Assembly (NCBI RefSeq): GCF_014904695.1
Contig: NZ_JACXXN010000004.1
Location: 124,001-188,000, forward strand
Source: Nostoc sp. MG11
GTDB taxonomy: Bacteria > Cyanobacteriota > Cyanobacteriia > Cyanobacteriales > Nostocaceae
DNA: 64,000 nucleotides
Direction of reading: 5' to 3'
Made by a program: the position numbers and the translations under genes
Notes under the pieces: model-generated
The model's input: the letters and a program-made list of their open reading frames with translations, nothing else
Told to the model about the DNA's origin: nothing
The model's database searches: none
Part shown: positions 27,025-34,806 of the stretch, one piece after another
Layout: each line of letters begins with the position of its first letter
Numbering within the stretch: position 1 is the first letter of the stretch

Positions 27025-27629
27025 AGTTGTTTTCCTGAATGAAAATACAGGGAATTTATCAATAAGTAATGGTGAAGAGGACAGGGTTAAAAATCGAAAA
27101 AGTTATGAAGCAGCAAAATTTTCATCCAAACCTTTGGACTATGCCGCTGATAACTAGGCGTCCAGGTCTAAACTAGAACACCAATACTGACTGGTAGTTC
27201 GCTAAGTTCCCTTGGCGAGGTAAAGGGGAAGGAGTAAAGGCAAAAGGTGTTTTATCCCTTGTCCTTTTTCCTTTAACCTTTCTCCAACCCTCACCTAGTA
27301 ATTTGGGATTGGCAGACTACTAGCTAAGTAGTAATTTTTTAAACTAGAAAGAGATAAGAATGTGAGTAATCTTGGTCAGAGTATTTTTTCTCATTTTTCT
27401 CTCTTCTTTGGTTAACTTTAGAGAGTGGAAAGAATAATAACTTCTTTCTAATGGAATAATCGTTGTTTATCTCTCAAGGCAGACAAAAATTACAACCGAT
27501 TTTATTATTTTAGATGGATGTATTGATTAATACTAGCTATAATTCATCTCACCCTTGAGTTTTATACTTAGTCTTGGTTTATATAATACAAAAAATGCCT
27601 ATAAGATTAATTAGATGCAAATTGAGAAA
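27025..27629. other. Gene-free stretch upstream of transketolase
   Basis: No gene is visible. It contains purine-rich short repeats at about 27215-27300 and the right arm of the transketolase-flanking inverted repeat. The rest is AT-rich. Confidence 0.5.
27309..27324. repeat. Right arm of a 16-bp inverted repeat flanking the transketolase gene
   Basis: TTGGCAGACTACTAGC is the perfect complement of 24978-24993, about 285 bp upstream of the transketolase start. See the left arm. Confidence 0.65.
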
Positions 27630-28094
27630 TTAATAAATAAGTTTTTCCATCACAAAGTTAATGAATTTTTGACCCCTACGTTCTACCTCTTGCTTTCTAA
27701 CAACAATAAAGTTCTTACTTTCAAAAAAAGGTTTAGCTGTAACACTGGCTTCTGTGAATAACTTTTTAATCTCTAAAGCCTTTGCTTTTAATTCAATCTG
27801 TTCTAAGATTTGTGTGCCAACTCCTTGCCTTTGAAAATCTTTATGGCAATAAAAGCAGTCAATATGACCATTTGCTTCTAATTGCCCAAAACCAATAATT
27901 TGATTACCTTCCTCTGCCACATAAGTAAACTTATCTCCTAAACGTCTAATCCAAACTTCGATATCTGTATTTGTCGATGCCCAAGCATCTACTTGAGCTT
28001 TTGTATAATCATGAATATTCACCTCATGAACTGTGTCATAAAACAATTTGATAATTTCTTCAGTGTCGTCTATTTTGTATATTCGTAAATGCAT
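27630..28094 (-). CDS. GNAT family N-acetyltransferase
   Basis: A 154-residue acetyltransferase. The acetyl-CoA loop is QRQGVGTQILEQIELKA near residue 88-104, preceded by beta strands 4-5 (GQLEANGHIDCFYCHKDF). The C-terminal FFESKNFIVVRKQEVERRG is the usual last part of the fold. The N-terminus LRIYKIDDTEEIIKLF is characteristic of YafP/ElaA-like small acetyltransferases. The substrate is unknown. It is divergent from the small membrane-protein gene at 28213. Confidence 0.87.
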   Translation of the reverse strand: MHLRIYKIDDTEEIIKLFYDTVHEVNIHDYTKAQVDAWASTNTDIEVWIRRLGDKFTYVAEEGNQIIGFGQLEANGHIDCFYCHKDFQRQGVGTQILEQIELKAKALEIKKLFTEASVTAKPFFESKNFIVVRKQEVERRGQKFINFVMEKLIY

Positions 28095-28212
28095 GAGTAA
28101 GGGTATTGATGAAAATAATTGTAATGGAAATATTCGCAGCGATCGCCAGCTTTAAGTTTCTCATAGTAAGCCGCAGATAGGTTTTAGTTTTCGCACTTAA
28201 TACGAGGTTTTT

Positions 28213-28464
28213 ATGGCTTCACCAACTGAAGAATTTGCAGTACCACGAACACCAGGCACAGTTCAAGAAATTCCCTCCCCCGGTATAACTCCCAAAGATT
28301 CACTAATTGCTAAAGGCTGGCAACGTGAACAGTATATTGGCATTACAATTCTGTTGCTAAGCTTGGTCGCCGTTGTAGGGTTTTTTAGTCGCAGATTTGA
28401 ATATGCGCTGTTGTTCGCTTTTGTCCTCAGCATCATCCTCATTGTGTTCTTTTTGACTATTTAA
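28213..28464 (+). CDS. Small two-helix membrane protein, unknown function
   Basis: An 83-residue protein with a polar, proline-rich first 35 residues and two hydrophobic helices (YIGITILLLSLVAVVGFF and YALLFAFVLSIILIVFF), separated by a short Ser-Arg-Arg loop. GAGG lies a few bases before the ATG. It has no recognised domain. It stops 13 bp before the end of the convergent fusion gene. Confidence 0.65.
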   Translation: MASPTEEFAVPRTPGTVQEIPSPGITPKDSLIAKGWQREQYIGITILLLSLVAVVGFFSRRFEYALLFAFVLSIILIVFFLTI

Positions 28465-28477
28465 GTATTGAGCGTTC

Positions 28478-29626
28478 TCAATCAAACACAGGCGGCCAAA
28501 GTTCAGAAACTACAAGTTCCCACTCAGGAAATAACTCTGAGACAGTGAGTTTTTCCCCATTTCCTAATACCGTCACTCCGCTGCTGGGTCGATAAACTGA
28601 TACAGTCTGAGAATCTGGATCAATTAATAGTGCTACCTTCACTCCCAAGTCTAAAAATCTTTGAATTATTTGCTGCACAGATATCAATCGGTCAAAAGCA
28701 GATTTAATCTCCACTACCAGATCAGGCACTAATTCGGGATAAGTTCGCGGTACTCGCTTCAAGCGTTCTCGTGAAAAGAATGAGATCCGTGGTGCAACAA
28801 TATCTCCATTAGGTAGCTGAAATCCACTTCTAGAGCCAATAATATGCCCTAGCTGGCGCGGTTCTACCCAAGAAAACAAAAATGCACAAAATCGAGCGCT
28901 AATTTCACCAGAGGTAAAATCAGGCGGGGACTCACTCAAGTCATCTTCACGGATAAAATTTCTGTTAGGGCTGATAGTTGCCGCTGGTATGCCTAATGAT
29001 GTGATCTCTGTCAGCACTTCTTGCCAAAGATTTTGAAGGTTGACGCCTAGCTTTTTGAGTACCATCACTGCTACCCCATCTGAGACACTCAGCACACCTA
29101 GTAGAAGATGCTCTGTACCAATGAATGTGTGACCTAATTTCTGAGATTGTTCAACAGCGAAATCCAAAACTTGCTTACCTTTGGGAGTAAAGGGATACTC
29201 TACGCCTTGAATTCCAGTCCCACGACCAATAATTTTTTCCACCTCAGTTTGAGCAGCCTCAAGGGTAATACCAGTAGACTTGAGAATCTTGGCCGCAAGA
29301 CCATTCCCTTCTGCAATCAATCCAATCAAAATCTGTTCAGTACCAACAAACTGATGTCCTAAGCGCTCACCTTCGCCTTGTGCAAGCACGATCGCTCGAT
29401 ATGCTTTGGCGGTGAATCTTTCAAACATAGAATTTTCCTCTGGTAAGAAGATGAATTGAATGGGATAGCGGAATACCTTGGCAATTTTGAAAGCTAAGGA
29501 CAAACTTGGGTCGTATTTGCCAACTTCAATAGCGTTGATGGTTTGACGACTCACGCTTAAAAGTTTCGCTAATTCCGCCTGTGACCAATTGCGTTGAGTT
29601 CTAAGAAGACGTAAACGATTTTGCAT
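28478..29626 (-). CDS. Triple fusion: XRE helix-turn-helix, Clp-N double repeat, Uma2 nuclease domain
   Basis: A 382-residue protein made of three parts that are normally separate. Residues 1-66 are a compact XRE DNA-binding domain (RNWSQAELAKLLSVSRQT, then FIFLPEEN) of the short HTH_3 type. Residues about 68-200 are two Clp-N repeats, the substrate/adaptor-binding domain of ClpA/ClpC (KAYRAIVLAQGEGERLGHQF, VGTEQILIGLIAEG, then SQKLGHTFIGTEHLLLG). From about 232 to the end is a Uma2 (DUF820) PD-(D/E)XK domain with the catalytic-type run PDLVVEIKSAFDRL and the strand VALLIDPDSQTVSVY. No AAA+ module is present. Its promoter is overlapped by an 11-bp inverted repeat, suggesting self-repression. 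One reading is a DNA-bound sensor that couples protein quality control to a nuclease. That function is inference. Confidence 0.88.
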   Translation of the reverse strand: MQNRLRLLRTQRNWSQAELAKLLSVSRQTINAIEVGKYDPSLSLAFKIAKVFRYPIQFIFLPEENSMFERFTAKAYRAIVLAQGEGERLGHQFVGTEQILIGLIAEGNGLAAKILKSTGITLEAAQTEVEKIIGRGTGIQGVEYPFTPKGKQVLDFAVEQSQKLGHTFIGTEHLLLGVLSVSDGVAVMVLKKLGVNLQNLWQEVLTEITSLGIPAATISPNRNFIREDDLSESPPDFTSGEISARFCAFLFSWVEPRQLGHIIGSRSGFQLPNGDIVAPRISFFSRERLKRVPRTYPELVPDLVVEIKSAFDRLISVQQIIQRFLDLGVKVALLIDPDSQTVSVYRPSSGVTVLGNGEKLTVSELFPEWELVVSELWPPVFD

Positions 29627-29680
29627 TGCTTGGCTAAAAAAACTAGTGTATTCGCATAGTTTTTGCCTTGCCTAAATTTT

Positions 29681-29715
29681 ATCGTAAACTTGACTTGTCT
29701 TAGTGTCAAGTTTAC
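29681..29715 (-). promoter_or_regulatory. Promoter overlaid by an 11-bp inverted repeat (probable autoregulatory operator)
   Basis: On the minus strand, TTGACA (complement of 29704-29709) and TACGAT (complement of 29681-29686) are 17 bases apart, a good sigma-70-type promoter about 60 bp before the fusion-gene start. The arms GTAAACTTGAC (29684-29694) and GTCAAGTTTAC (29705-29715) are perfectly complementary with a 10-base spacer. One overlaps the -35 box and the other the -10 box. A dimeric XRE repressor bound here would block RNA polymerase. The gene it precedes encodes an XRE domain. Confidence 0.75.
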
Positions 29716-29845
29716 TTTACAAAAAACTCAGGTGTACTTATAGCGTTTTTAACAAAAAGCGCCACATTGATGGGAACTTGGGGACTGGACAATAACCCAA
29801 TCTCTGATATGTAATACCAAATACTCATCTCCAGTCCAAATCAAA

Positions 29846-30478
29846 ATGTCTCATCAACTTTGGTTATCACAGTTGCAACAACACCGAGCGATCGCAGTTA
29901 TCCGCGCCCCCAAAATTAAGTTGGGACAGCAAATGGCAATGGCTGTAGCATCTGGGGGAATGCAACTAATTGAGATTACCTGGAATAGCGATCGCGCGGC
30001 AGAATTAATCAGTCAACTACGTTCGGAATTACCAGCCTGTATAATTGGCACTGGTACGCTGTTTAATGTGCAGCAGCTACAAGAAGCGATCGCATCTGGG
30101 GCGCAATTCCTCTTCACACCCCATGTTGATCCAGCAATGATTCAAGTAGCCATCGAAAAAGATGTACCCATTATCCCAGGAGCACTGACACCCACAGAAA
30201 TTGTTACCGCTTGGAATAGGGGTGCTAGTTGTGTGAAAGTGTTTCCCGTGCAAGCGATGGGAGGTGCTCAATATATCAAAAGTTTACAAGGCCCCCTGGG
30301 TGAGATTCCCTTAATTCCTACTGGCGGCGTCACCTTGGAAAATGCCAAAGAATTTTTACAAGCCGGGGCGATCGCCGTGGGTTTAAGTGGTGAATTATTT
30401 CCCAAAAAGCTTGTCACAGATGGAAATTGGGAAGCGATCGCTAGTCAGGCAAAAAACCTGATACAACAGTTAAATTAG
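29846..30478 (+). CDS. eda: KDPG/KHG aldolase
   Basis: A 210-residue class I aldolase, 2-dehydro-3-deoxy-phosphogluconate aldolase of the Entner-Doudoroff pathway (also 4-hydroxy-2-oxoglutarate aldolase). The Schiff-base lysine lies in CVKVFPVQAMGG near residue 131. GTGTLFNVQQLQEAIASGA, PGALTPTEI and PTGGVTLENAKEFLQAGA are family landmarks. It splits KDPG to pyruvate and glyceraldehyde-3-phosphate. No edd gene is in the window. The ATG lies in a weak Shine-Dalgarno context. Confidence 0.92.
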   Translation: MSHQLWLSQLQQHRAIAVIRAPKIKLGQQMAMAVASGGMQLIEITWNSDRAAELISQLRSELPACIIGTGTLFNVQQLQEAIASGAQFLFTPHVDPAMIQVAIEKDVPIIPGALTPTEIVTAWNRGASCVKVFPVQAMGGAQYIKSLQGPLGEIPLIPTGGVTLENAKEFLQAGAIAVGLSGELFPKKLVTDGNWEAIASQAKNLIQQLN

Positions 30479-30585
30479 ATTAGGATTAAATCATCGAAAA
30501 CTCACGTCTATTGCAGCAATAGACATGGAAATAAAGGTGAAACCTGACAACTTTCCCAAGACTCCATTATTTGAGTGTATTTACT

Positions 30586-31098
30586 ATGAAAACCCTAATT
30601 TATTCTGACTGGGCGCGTCGCTTAAAAATACTCCTCGCCGGTACAGCACTTTCTTTGAGTGTTGTTAGTGTTGATGCAAGCGAAGTTTGGGCGAATTCCA
30701 AAAATCAGATAATTGCTCAACAAATCCAGACACTACAACAATCTGAGCGGCGTTGGATTCAAATTAATCTTTCAAAACAACGGTTAATAGCTTGGGAAGG
30801 TAACAAAGTTGTTTATGGGGCCAAGATTTCTTCTGGCAAAAAATCCACTCCCACACGCATTGGTACTTTTAAGATTCAATCTAAGTTGAAGTCTACGCGG
30901 ATGCGGGGTAGGGGCTACGACGTTCCCAACGTTCCTCATGCAATGTTTTATGAAGGCAATTACGGTATTCACGGAGCCTACTGGCATAAAAGATTTGGTA
31001 CTCCAGTCAGTCACGGCTGCGTAAATCTCGCGCCTAAACATGCTCAATGGTTATTCAAGTGGGCATCGCTAGGAACACCAGTGGTTATTCATAAATAG
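30586..31098 (+). CDS. L,D-transpeptidase (YkuD domain), exported
   Basis: About 170 residues with an N-terminal signal-like helix (ILLAGTALSLSVVSVDA), then a YkuD catalytic domain: WIQINLSKQRLIAWEGNKVV at its start and [22 protein letters not shown] at the active site, with nucleophile Cys in SHGCVN. The enzyme forms 3-3 peptidoglycan cross-links or attaches lipoproteins in the periplasm. The start is placed at ATG 30586 rather than the TTG at 30571. A paralogue follows at 31604. Confidence 0.9.
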   Translation: MKTLIYSDWARRLKILLAGTALSLSVVSVDASEVWANSKNQIIAQQIQTLQQSERRWIQINLSKQRLIAWEGNKVVYGAKISSGKKSTPTRIGTFKIQSKLKSTRMRGRGYDVPNVPHAMFYEGNYGIHGAYWHKRFGTPVSHGCVNLAPKHAQWLFKWASLGTPVVIHK

Positions 31099-31603
31099 TT
31101 AAGTATAGCTAAAAGACAATTTTGCAAAATCAGAAATAACTACAAATCAAGACAATTGAGCGATGAAAACGAGATTTTTTAATGGAATCTCCTGAATCAG
31201 GATATTAAACTTGAAATAGAATATAGAAGGGAGCATTCATCTGATTTGCCCCACATAAATAAGCGTAAATCCTGACAATTCCTGTGTGAAATTACAAATG
31301 CAAATATTAAGTTAGGGAAAGTTTGCATTTGCTGATAGTTATAGCTAAATCAAAAATACCAATAACGCCAAAATCGAGCTCAAGGAAACAGAATTATATG
31401 CCTTGATTGGCGGATGTAACCAAATCAATTAAGAAGATGGAAGACAAGAGAAAAATGCCGAAAAGCCATTTCTCTTGTCTGATCATTTCCTCTGCGGATG
31501 AGTTGCGTAAATCCTCCACAGGAAGCTAGAAGTCGCTCTGGAAATTTGTAGCGTTCCAGAAAATTACTTCATGATTTTTGCGTAGTTTAAAAGGTGATGC
31601 ATA
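31099..31603. other. Gap between L,D-transpeptidase genes with a 12-bp hairpin
   Basis: No gene is seen. The arms AGACAAGAGAAA (31442-31453) and TTTCTCTTGTCT (31469-31480) pair perfectly over a 15-base loop and may terminate the first gene or fold in the leader of the second, about 125 bp upstream of its start. Confidence 0.5.
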
Positions 31604-32134
31604 ATGCAAAGCTGGATTCGCAGTGGTGGAAGTGGCTCAAGAATTTGTACAAGCGTGGTGTTAATGGTGGCGACGTTGTTATCTTGGTCGCCACCGTTAA
31701 CAGGTGATCATAACTCTGCTATAGCCACCGGGTCACTAAATGAAAATAGCATCATAATATCTGACATTAGGCAAGTATCCCAACCTCGCTGGATTGAAAT
31801 CGACTTATCTGAGCAACGGTTACGTGCATGGGAAGGTAAAAAACTTGTTTATTCATACCGAATTTCGGGAGGTAAGCGATCAACTCCCACACCCATAGGT
31901 AGATTTCGGATCAATTCCAAGTATCGCACTCATCGGATGCGAGGCAGGGGGTACAACATTCCTGATGTCCCTTACGCAATGTATTTTTATAGAGGTTACG
32001 CCATTCACGGTGCATACTGGCATAACCGTTTTGGGACTCCAGTCAGCCACGGTTGTGTGAATTTACCAGTCAAGCAAGCTCGCAGGCTATACAACTGGAC
32101 AAAAACGGGGACTTTAGTGGTGGTGCGTAGGTAG
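31604..32134 (+). CDS. L,D-transpeptidase (YkuD domain), exported
   Basis: A 176-residue paralogue of the gene at 30586. It has a signal-like hydrophobic N-terminus ([17 protein letters not shown]) and the YkuD domain: [20 protein letters not shown], then [20 protein letters not shown] with the nucleophile Cys. [18 protein letters not shown] is shared almost exactly with the first copy. The two genes arose by duplication and then separated in their first 50 residues and regulation. Expected role: peptidoglycan cross-linking in the periplasm. Confidence 0.9.
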   Translation: MQSWIRSGGSGSRICTSVVLMVATLLSWSPPLTGDHNSAIATGSLNENSIIISDIRQVSQPRWIEIDLSEQRLRAWEGKKLVYSYRISGGKRSTPTPIGRFRINSKYRTHRMRGRGYNIPDVPYAMYFYRGYAIHGAYWHNRFGTPVSHGCVNLPVKQARRLYNWTKTGTLVVVRR

Positions 32135-32140
32135 AAATTA

Positions 32141-32190
32141 GTAGAGACGTTGCAATGCAACGTCTCTACACAGCAATGCAACGTCTATAC
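32141..32190. repeat. Palindromic interspersed repeat, one full and one partial copy
   Basis: 32141-32169 is a perfect palindrome with 14-base arms (GTAGAGACGTTGCA and complement) around one base. A half copy (AGCAATGCAACGTCTATAC) follows at 32172-32190. It is the same family as 5913-5937. It sits 6 bp after the L,D-transpeptidase stop codon and may serve as its terminator. Confidence 0.75.
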
Positions 32191-32330
32191 CGTGGTCAAT
32201 GTGGCGGATTTAATAAAAATTTTCTCAGTATATATCTTTCCATAGATAGAGGCTGTTAACAATACTTCTCTGTTAGCAATCAGTAACATTGGCATCAATA
32301 ACCTGATAAATAAAAAGCATGGAGATAAAA

Positions 32331-32741
32331 ATGGTGAATAAACGTGGTAACGCTCGTAATTTAATCCCATATCTCCCAAAATGGCGGCATTTACCCACTA
32401 AATCCATTCGTGTACCAGAGATATTTGTACAACAGGTGTTGGAATATGCTCGTCAGCTAGATGCACAAAAACCAGACAAGCGTATTGAAATTCGTCAAGA
32501 TTTTAATGCAGTAGTGGTGATTAGTCCTTGTGACCCAAGAGGAACTTTTCAGATCAAAGCCAGATCGATACAAGGATGGCGTTTTCATCGGGAAAGCCAA
32601 AGTTGGTGGTATCCTATGGAAAAGATTGAAGAAGTTGTGGCAGCGTTTCCAGAATGCGTACTAGATGAGAATGTCAAAGACGCGATCGCAATGATTCAAG
32701 CTAAAAAAGCACTCCGGTGGCAATTAGAGGATTTAAACTAG
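32331..32741 (+). CDS. Conserved-looking protein with a HARP-like segment
   Basis: About 136 residues, basic at the N-terminus (MVNKRGNARNLIPYLPKW). The middle (KARSIQGWRFHRESQSWWYP followed by MEKIEEVVAAFPE) resembles the short HARP motif seen in SMARCAL1-type annealing helicases and some phage recombination proteins, where a Trp-rich strand precedes a helix. If correct it may bind single- or double-stranded DNA. The resemblance is by eye only. ATG 32331 is preferred to the in-frame ATG at 32319. No operon partners. Confidence 0.5.
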   Translation: MVNKRGNARNLIPYLPKWRHLPTKSIRVPEIFVQQVLEYARQLDAQKPDKRIEIRQDFNAVVVISPCDPRGTFQIKARSIQGWRFHRESQSWWYPMEKIEEVVAAFPECVLDENVKDAIAMIQAKKALRWQLEDLN

Positions 32742-33339
32742 GGGCGATCATAAATTAATAAATGCTGCTCTTAAACTACATTTAGGAGTGGATTAATTGC
32801 CATTTAGCAGTTGAGTAATAAGTGGTATCTTTATGCAATTAGAAACACAAAAACCCTATTACACACTCGAAGAATATTTAGAACTTTTTAGATATTAAAC
32901 TTATAAATCATTGGTGCGAGCAGGTGGATCAAAAATGATAATTCAAACTTCTGCGATCGCATCAACTTAGCAGCTTCTTTTTATATCCACACCTGAACCT
33001 AGGCAAAGGTTAAAGGGAGAAGGGAAAGGGTTTAAATTCACTCTCTTCCCCTTTAACCGAGAAGTATTGCTTCTTGTGGATAATCAAAGTTATTTTTGAT
33101 ACTCCGCAAATGAGCTAAGAAAATTGTCTGCTCAGTAAGACTACCCTAAAAAAGGTAGTGAAGTCACCCATTCAGGTGAAGGCATATAAAATTTTTAACG
33201 GCTATGATGAAGTTAAGTTAAGCAAATATTAATTTATCTACTTGTCTAGTTACTGTCCAAAAGTTTTTTAACTCTAAATTCTTGTACCTGCCCTCCCAAA
33301 GAAGGCTACTCAAGCAAAGGAGTATTCAAATTAATATTT
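32742..33339. other. Gap holding a Uma2 remnant and a purine-rich repeat
   Basis: Apart from the truncated Uma2 start at 32833, the stretch contains an imperfect inverted repeat around 33008-33060 (GGTTAAAGGGAGAAGGG with a matching CTTCCCCTTTAACC). The promoter of the efflux operon should lie near 33200-33320. AAGGAG precedes the adaptor start. Confidence 0.45.
32833..32898 (+). pseudogene. Truncated Uma2-family gene start
   Basis: ATG 32833 opens 21 codons reading MQLETQKPYYTLEEYLEL, the typical start of Uma2 (DUF820) proteins, and stops at TAA 32896-32898. The following sequence does not continue the domain in any frame I could follow. It looks like the surviving 5' end of a deleted copy. 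Confidence 0.6.
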
Positions 33340-34806
33340 ATGACTACGCATATAGAAATTCCTGTTATTGGCAAAGTTAAGCATCCACTACGCTGGCTAA
33401 TTGGGCTAATAGCGGCGGGTTCTTTGGTTGTTGGCACAACTACCGCCTACAACTTTATACGAGGCGCAAGCAAGGAAGATATTGCTCAACTAACATTGCC
33501 TGTAGAAGCGAAAAGCGTCACTCTGCGGATTACTGCTAGTGGTAAGGTAGTGCCAGTTCAGAGCGTGAATATTAGTCCGAAAAATCCCGGAGTGTTAGCG
33601 CAATTGTATGTGGAACAGGGCGATCGCATTCAACAAGGGCAAATTCTCGCTCGAATGGATAGTGCAAACATTGATGCCCAAATCCGCCAGTATCGTGCAA
33701 ATTTAACCCAAAGCCAAGCACAATTAGCTGAAGCCGTGGCTGGTAGTCGTCCTCAAGAAATTGCTCAAGCTAAGGCGCGATTAGCCCAAGCCCAAGCTCA
33801 GCTAGCCGCAGCTCGTGCGGGAAATCGACCTCAGGAAATTTCTCAAGCTCAAGCTCAAGTGGATTCGGCTCAAGCAAAAGTCAATTACACCAGTGAACAA
33901 GTAAAGCGTTATGAATACTTGTATCAACAAGGAGCCGAGAAAAAACAATTATTAGATCAAGCTATTAGCGAAGACAAAAGTGCTAGAGCCGCCTTAGAAG
34001 AAGCACGAAAACGATTATCACTAGTGCAAAGTGGTACTCGTCAAGAAGAAATCGACCAACGCCAAGCAGCAGTCACCGAAGCACGAGCAGCCTTAGTACT
34101 GTTAGAAGACGGCACTCGTCCTGAAGAAATTGTCCAGCGTCAAGCTGCTGTTGCATCTGCTGAAGCTCAGTTGAAAGGTGTGCAAGTGCAGTTGGAAGAT
34201 ACAATTATTCGCGCTCCTTTTTCTGGGATTGTGACGCAAAAGTACGCTAATGTTGGCTCATTTGTGACACCCACAACATCTGCTTCTACCAGTGCGTCGG
34301 CAACCTCTAGTTCAATTGTCGCTGTAGCACGTGGTTTAGAAGTGTTAGCTCAAGTCCCAGAAGCAGATCTAGGCAGAATTAAACAGGGACAGCAAGTGGA
34401 AATTGTCGCCGATGCCTATCCCGATCAAGTCTTTAAAGGTAAAGTGCGCCTGATTGCTCCCGAAGCTGTAGTTGAACAAGGTGTGACATCATTTCAGGTG
34501 CGGGTTGCCCTTGATACTGGCATAGATAAACTGCGTTCTGGCTTAAATGTCGATTTGACCTTTTTAGGCGATCGCGTCAACAATGCTTTAGTATTGCCAA
34601 CTGTGACGATTGTTACTGAAAACGGTAAAACTGGTGTACTGATGCCAGATCAAAACAATAAGCCCCAGTTCCGCGAAGTTACAGTTGGGGCACAAATCCA
34701 AGACCAAACTCAGATTTTAGATGGGTTGCAAGCAGGCGATCGCGTCTTTATCAACCCGCCCAAAGACTACAAAATCGAAAAGGCGAAAGAACAGAATAAT
34801 AATTAA
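33340..34806 (+). CDS. HlyD/MacA-family efflux adaptor protein
   Basis: A 488-residue membrane-fusion protein. One N-terminal membrane helix (LIGLIAAGSLVVGTTTAY) anchors it. A lipoyl half (KVVPVQSVNISPKNPGVLAQ) leads to a long Ala/Gln-rich coiled coil (residues about 120-280) with internal duplications (GSRPQEIAQAKARLAQAQ, GNRPQEISQAQAQ, GTRQEEIDQRQAAV, GTRPEEIVQRQAAV). The second lipoyl half and a beta-barrel follow (IIRAPFSGIVTQKYANVGSF). It bridges the inner-membrane ABC permease to an outer-membrane TolC-type channel. AAGGAG precedes the ATG. The permease gene starts at the next base after its stop. Heterocystous DevB, needed for the glycolipid layer, belongs to the same family. Confidence 0.92.
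   Translation: MTTHIEIPVIGKVKHPLRWLIGLIAAGSLVVGTTTAYNFIRGASKEDIAQLTLPVEAKSVTLRITASGKVVPVQSVNISPKNPGVLAQLYVEQGDRIQQGQILARMDSANIDAQIRQYRANLTQSQAQLAEAVAGSRPQEIAQAKARLAQAQAQLAAARAGNRPQEISQAQAQVDSAQAKVNYTSEQVKRYEYLYQQGAEKKQLLDQAISEDKSARAALEEARKRLSLVQSGTRQEEIDQRQAAVTEARAALVLLEDGTRPEEIVQRQAAVASAEAQLKGVQVQLEDTIIRAPFSGIVTQKYANVGSFVTPTTSASTSASATSSSIVAVARGLEVLAQVPEADLGRIKQGQQVEIVADAYPDQVFKGKVRLIAPEAVVEQGVTSFQVRVALDTGIDKLRSGLNVDLTFLGDRVNNALVLPTVTIVTENGKTGVLMPDQNNKPQFREVTVGAQIQDQTQILDGLQAGDRVFINPPKDYKIEKAKEQNNN

Noticed and set aside
24978-27324. Transketolase inside a complete transposon
   Set aside because: The arms are only 16 bp, no transposase is present and no target duplication was found; kept only as a flanking inverted repeat.
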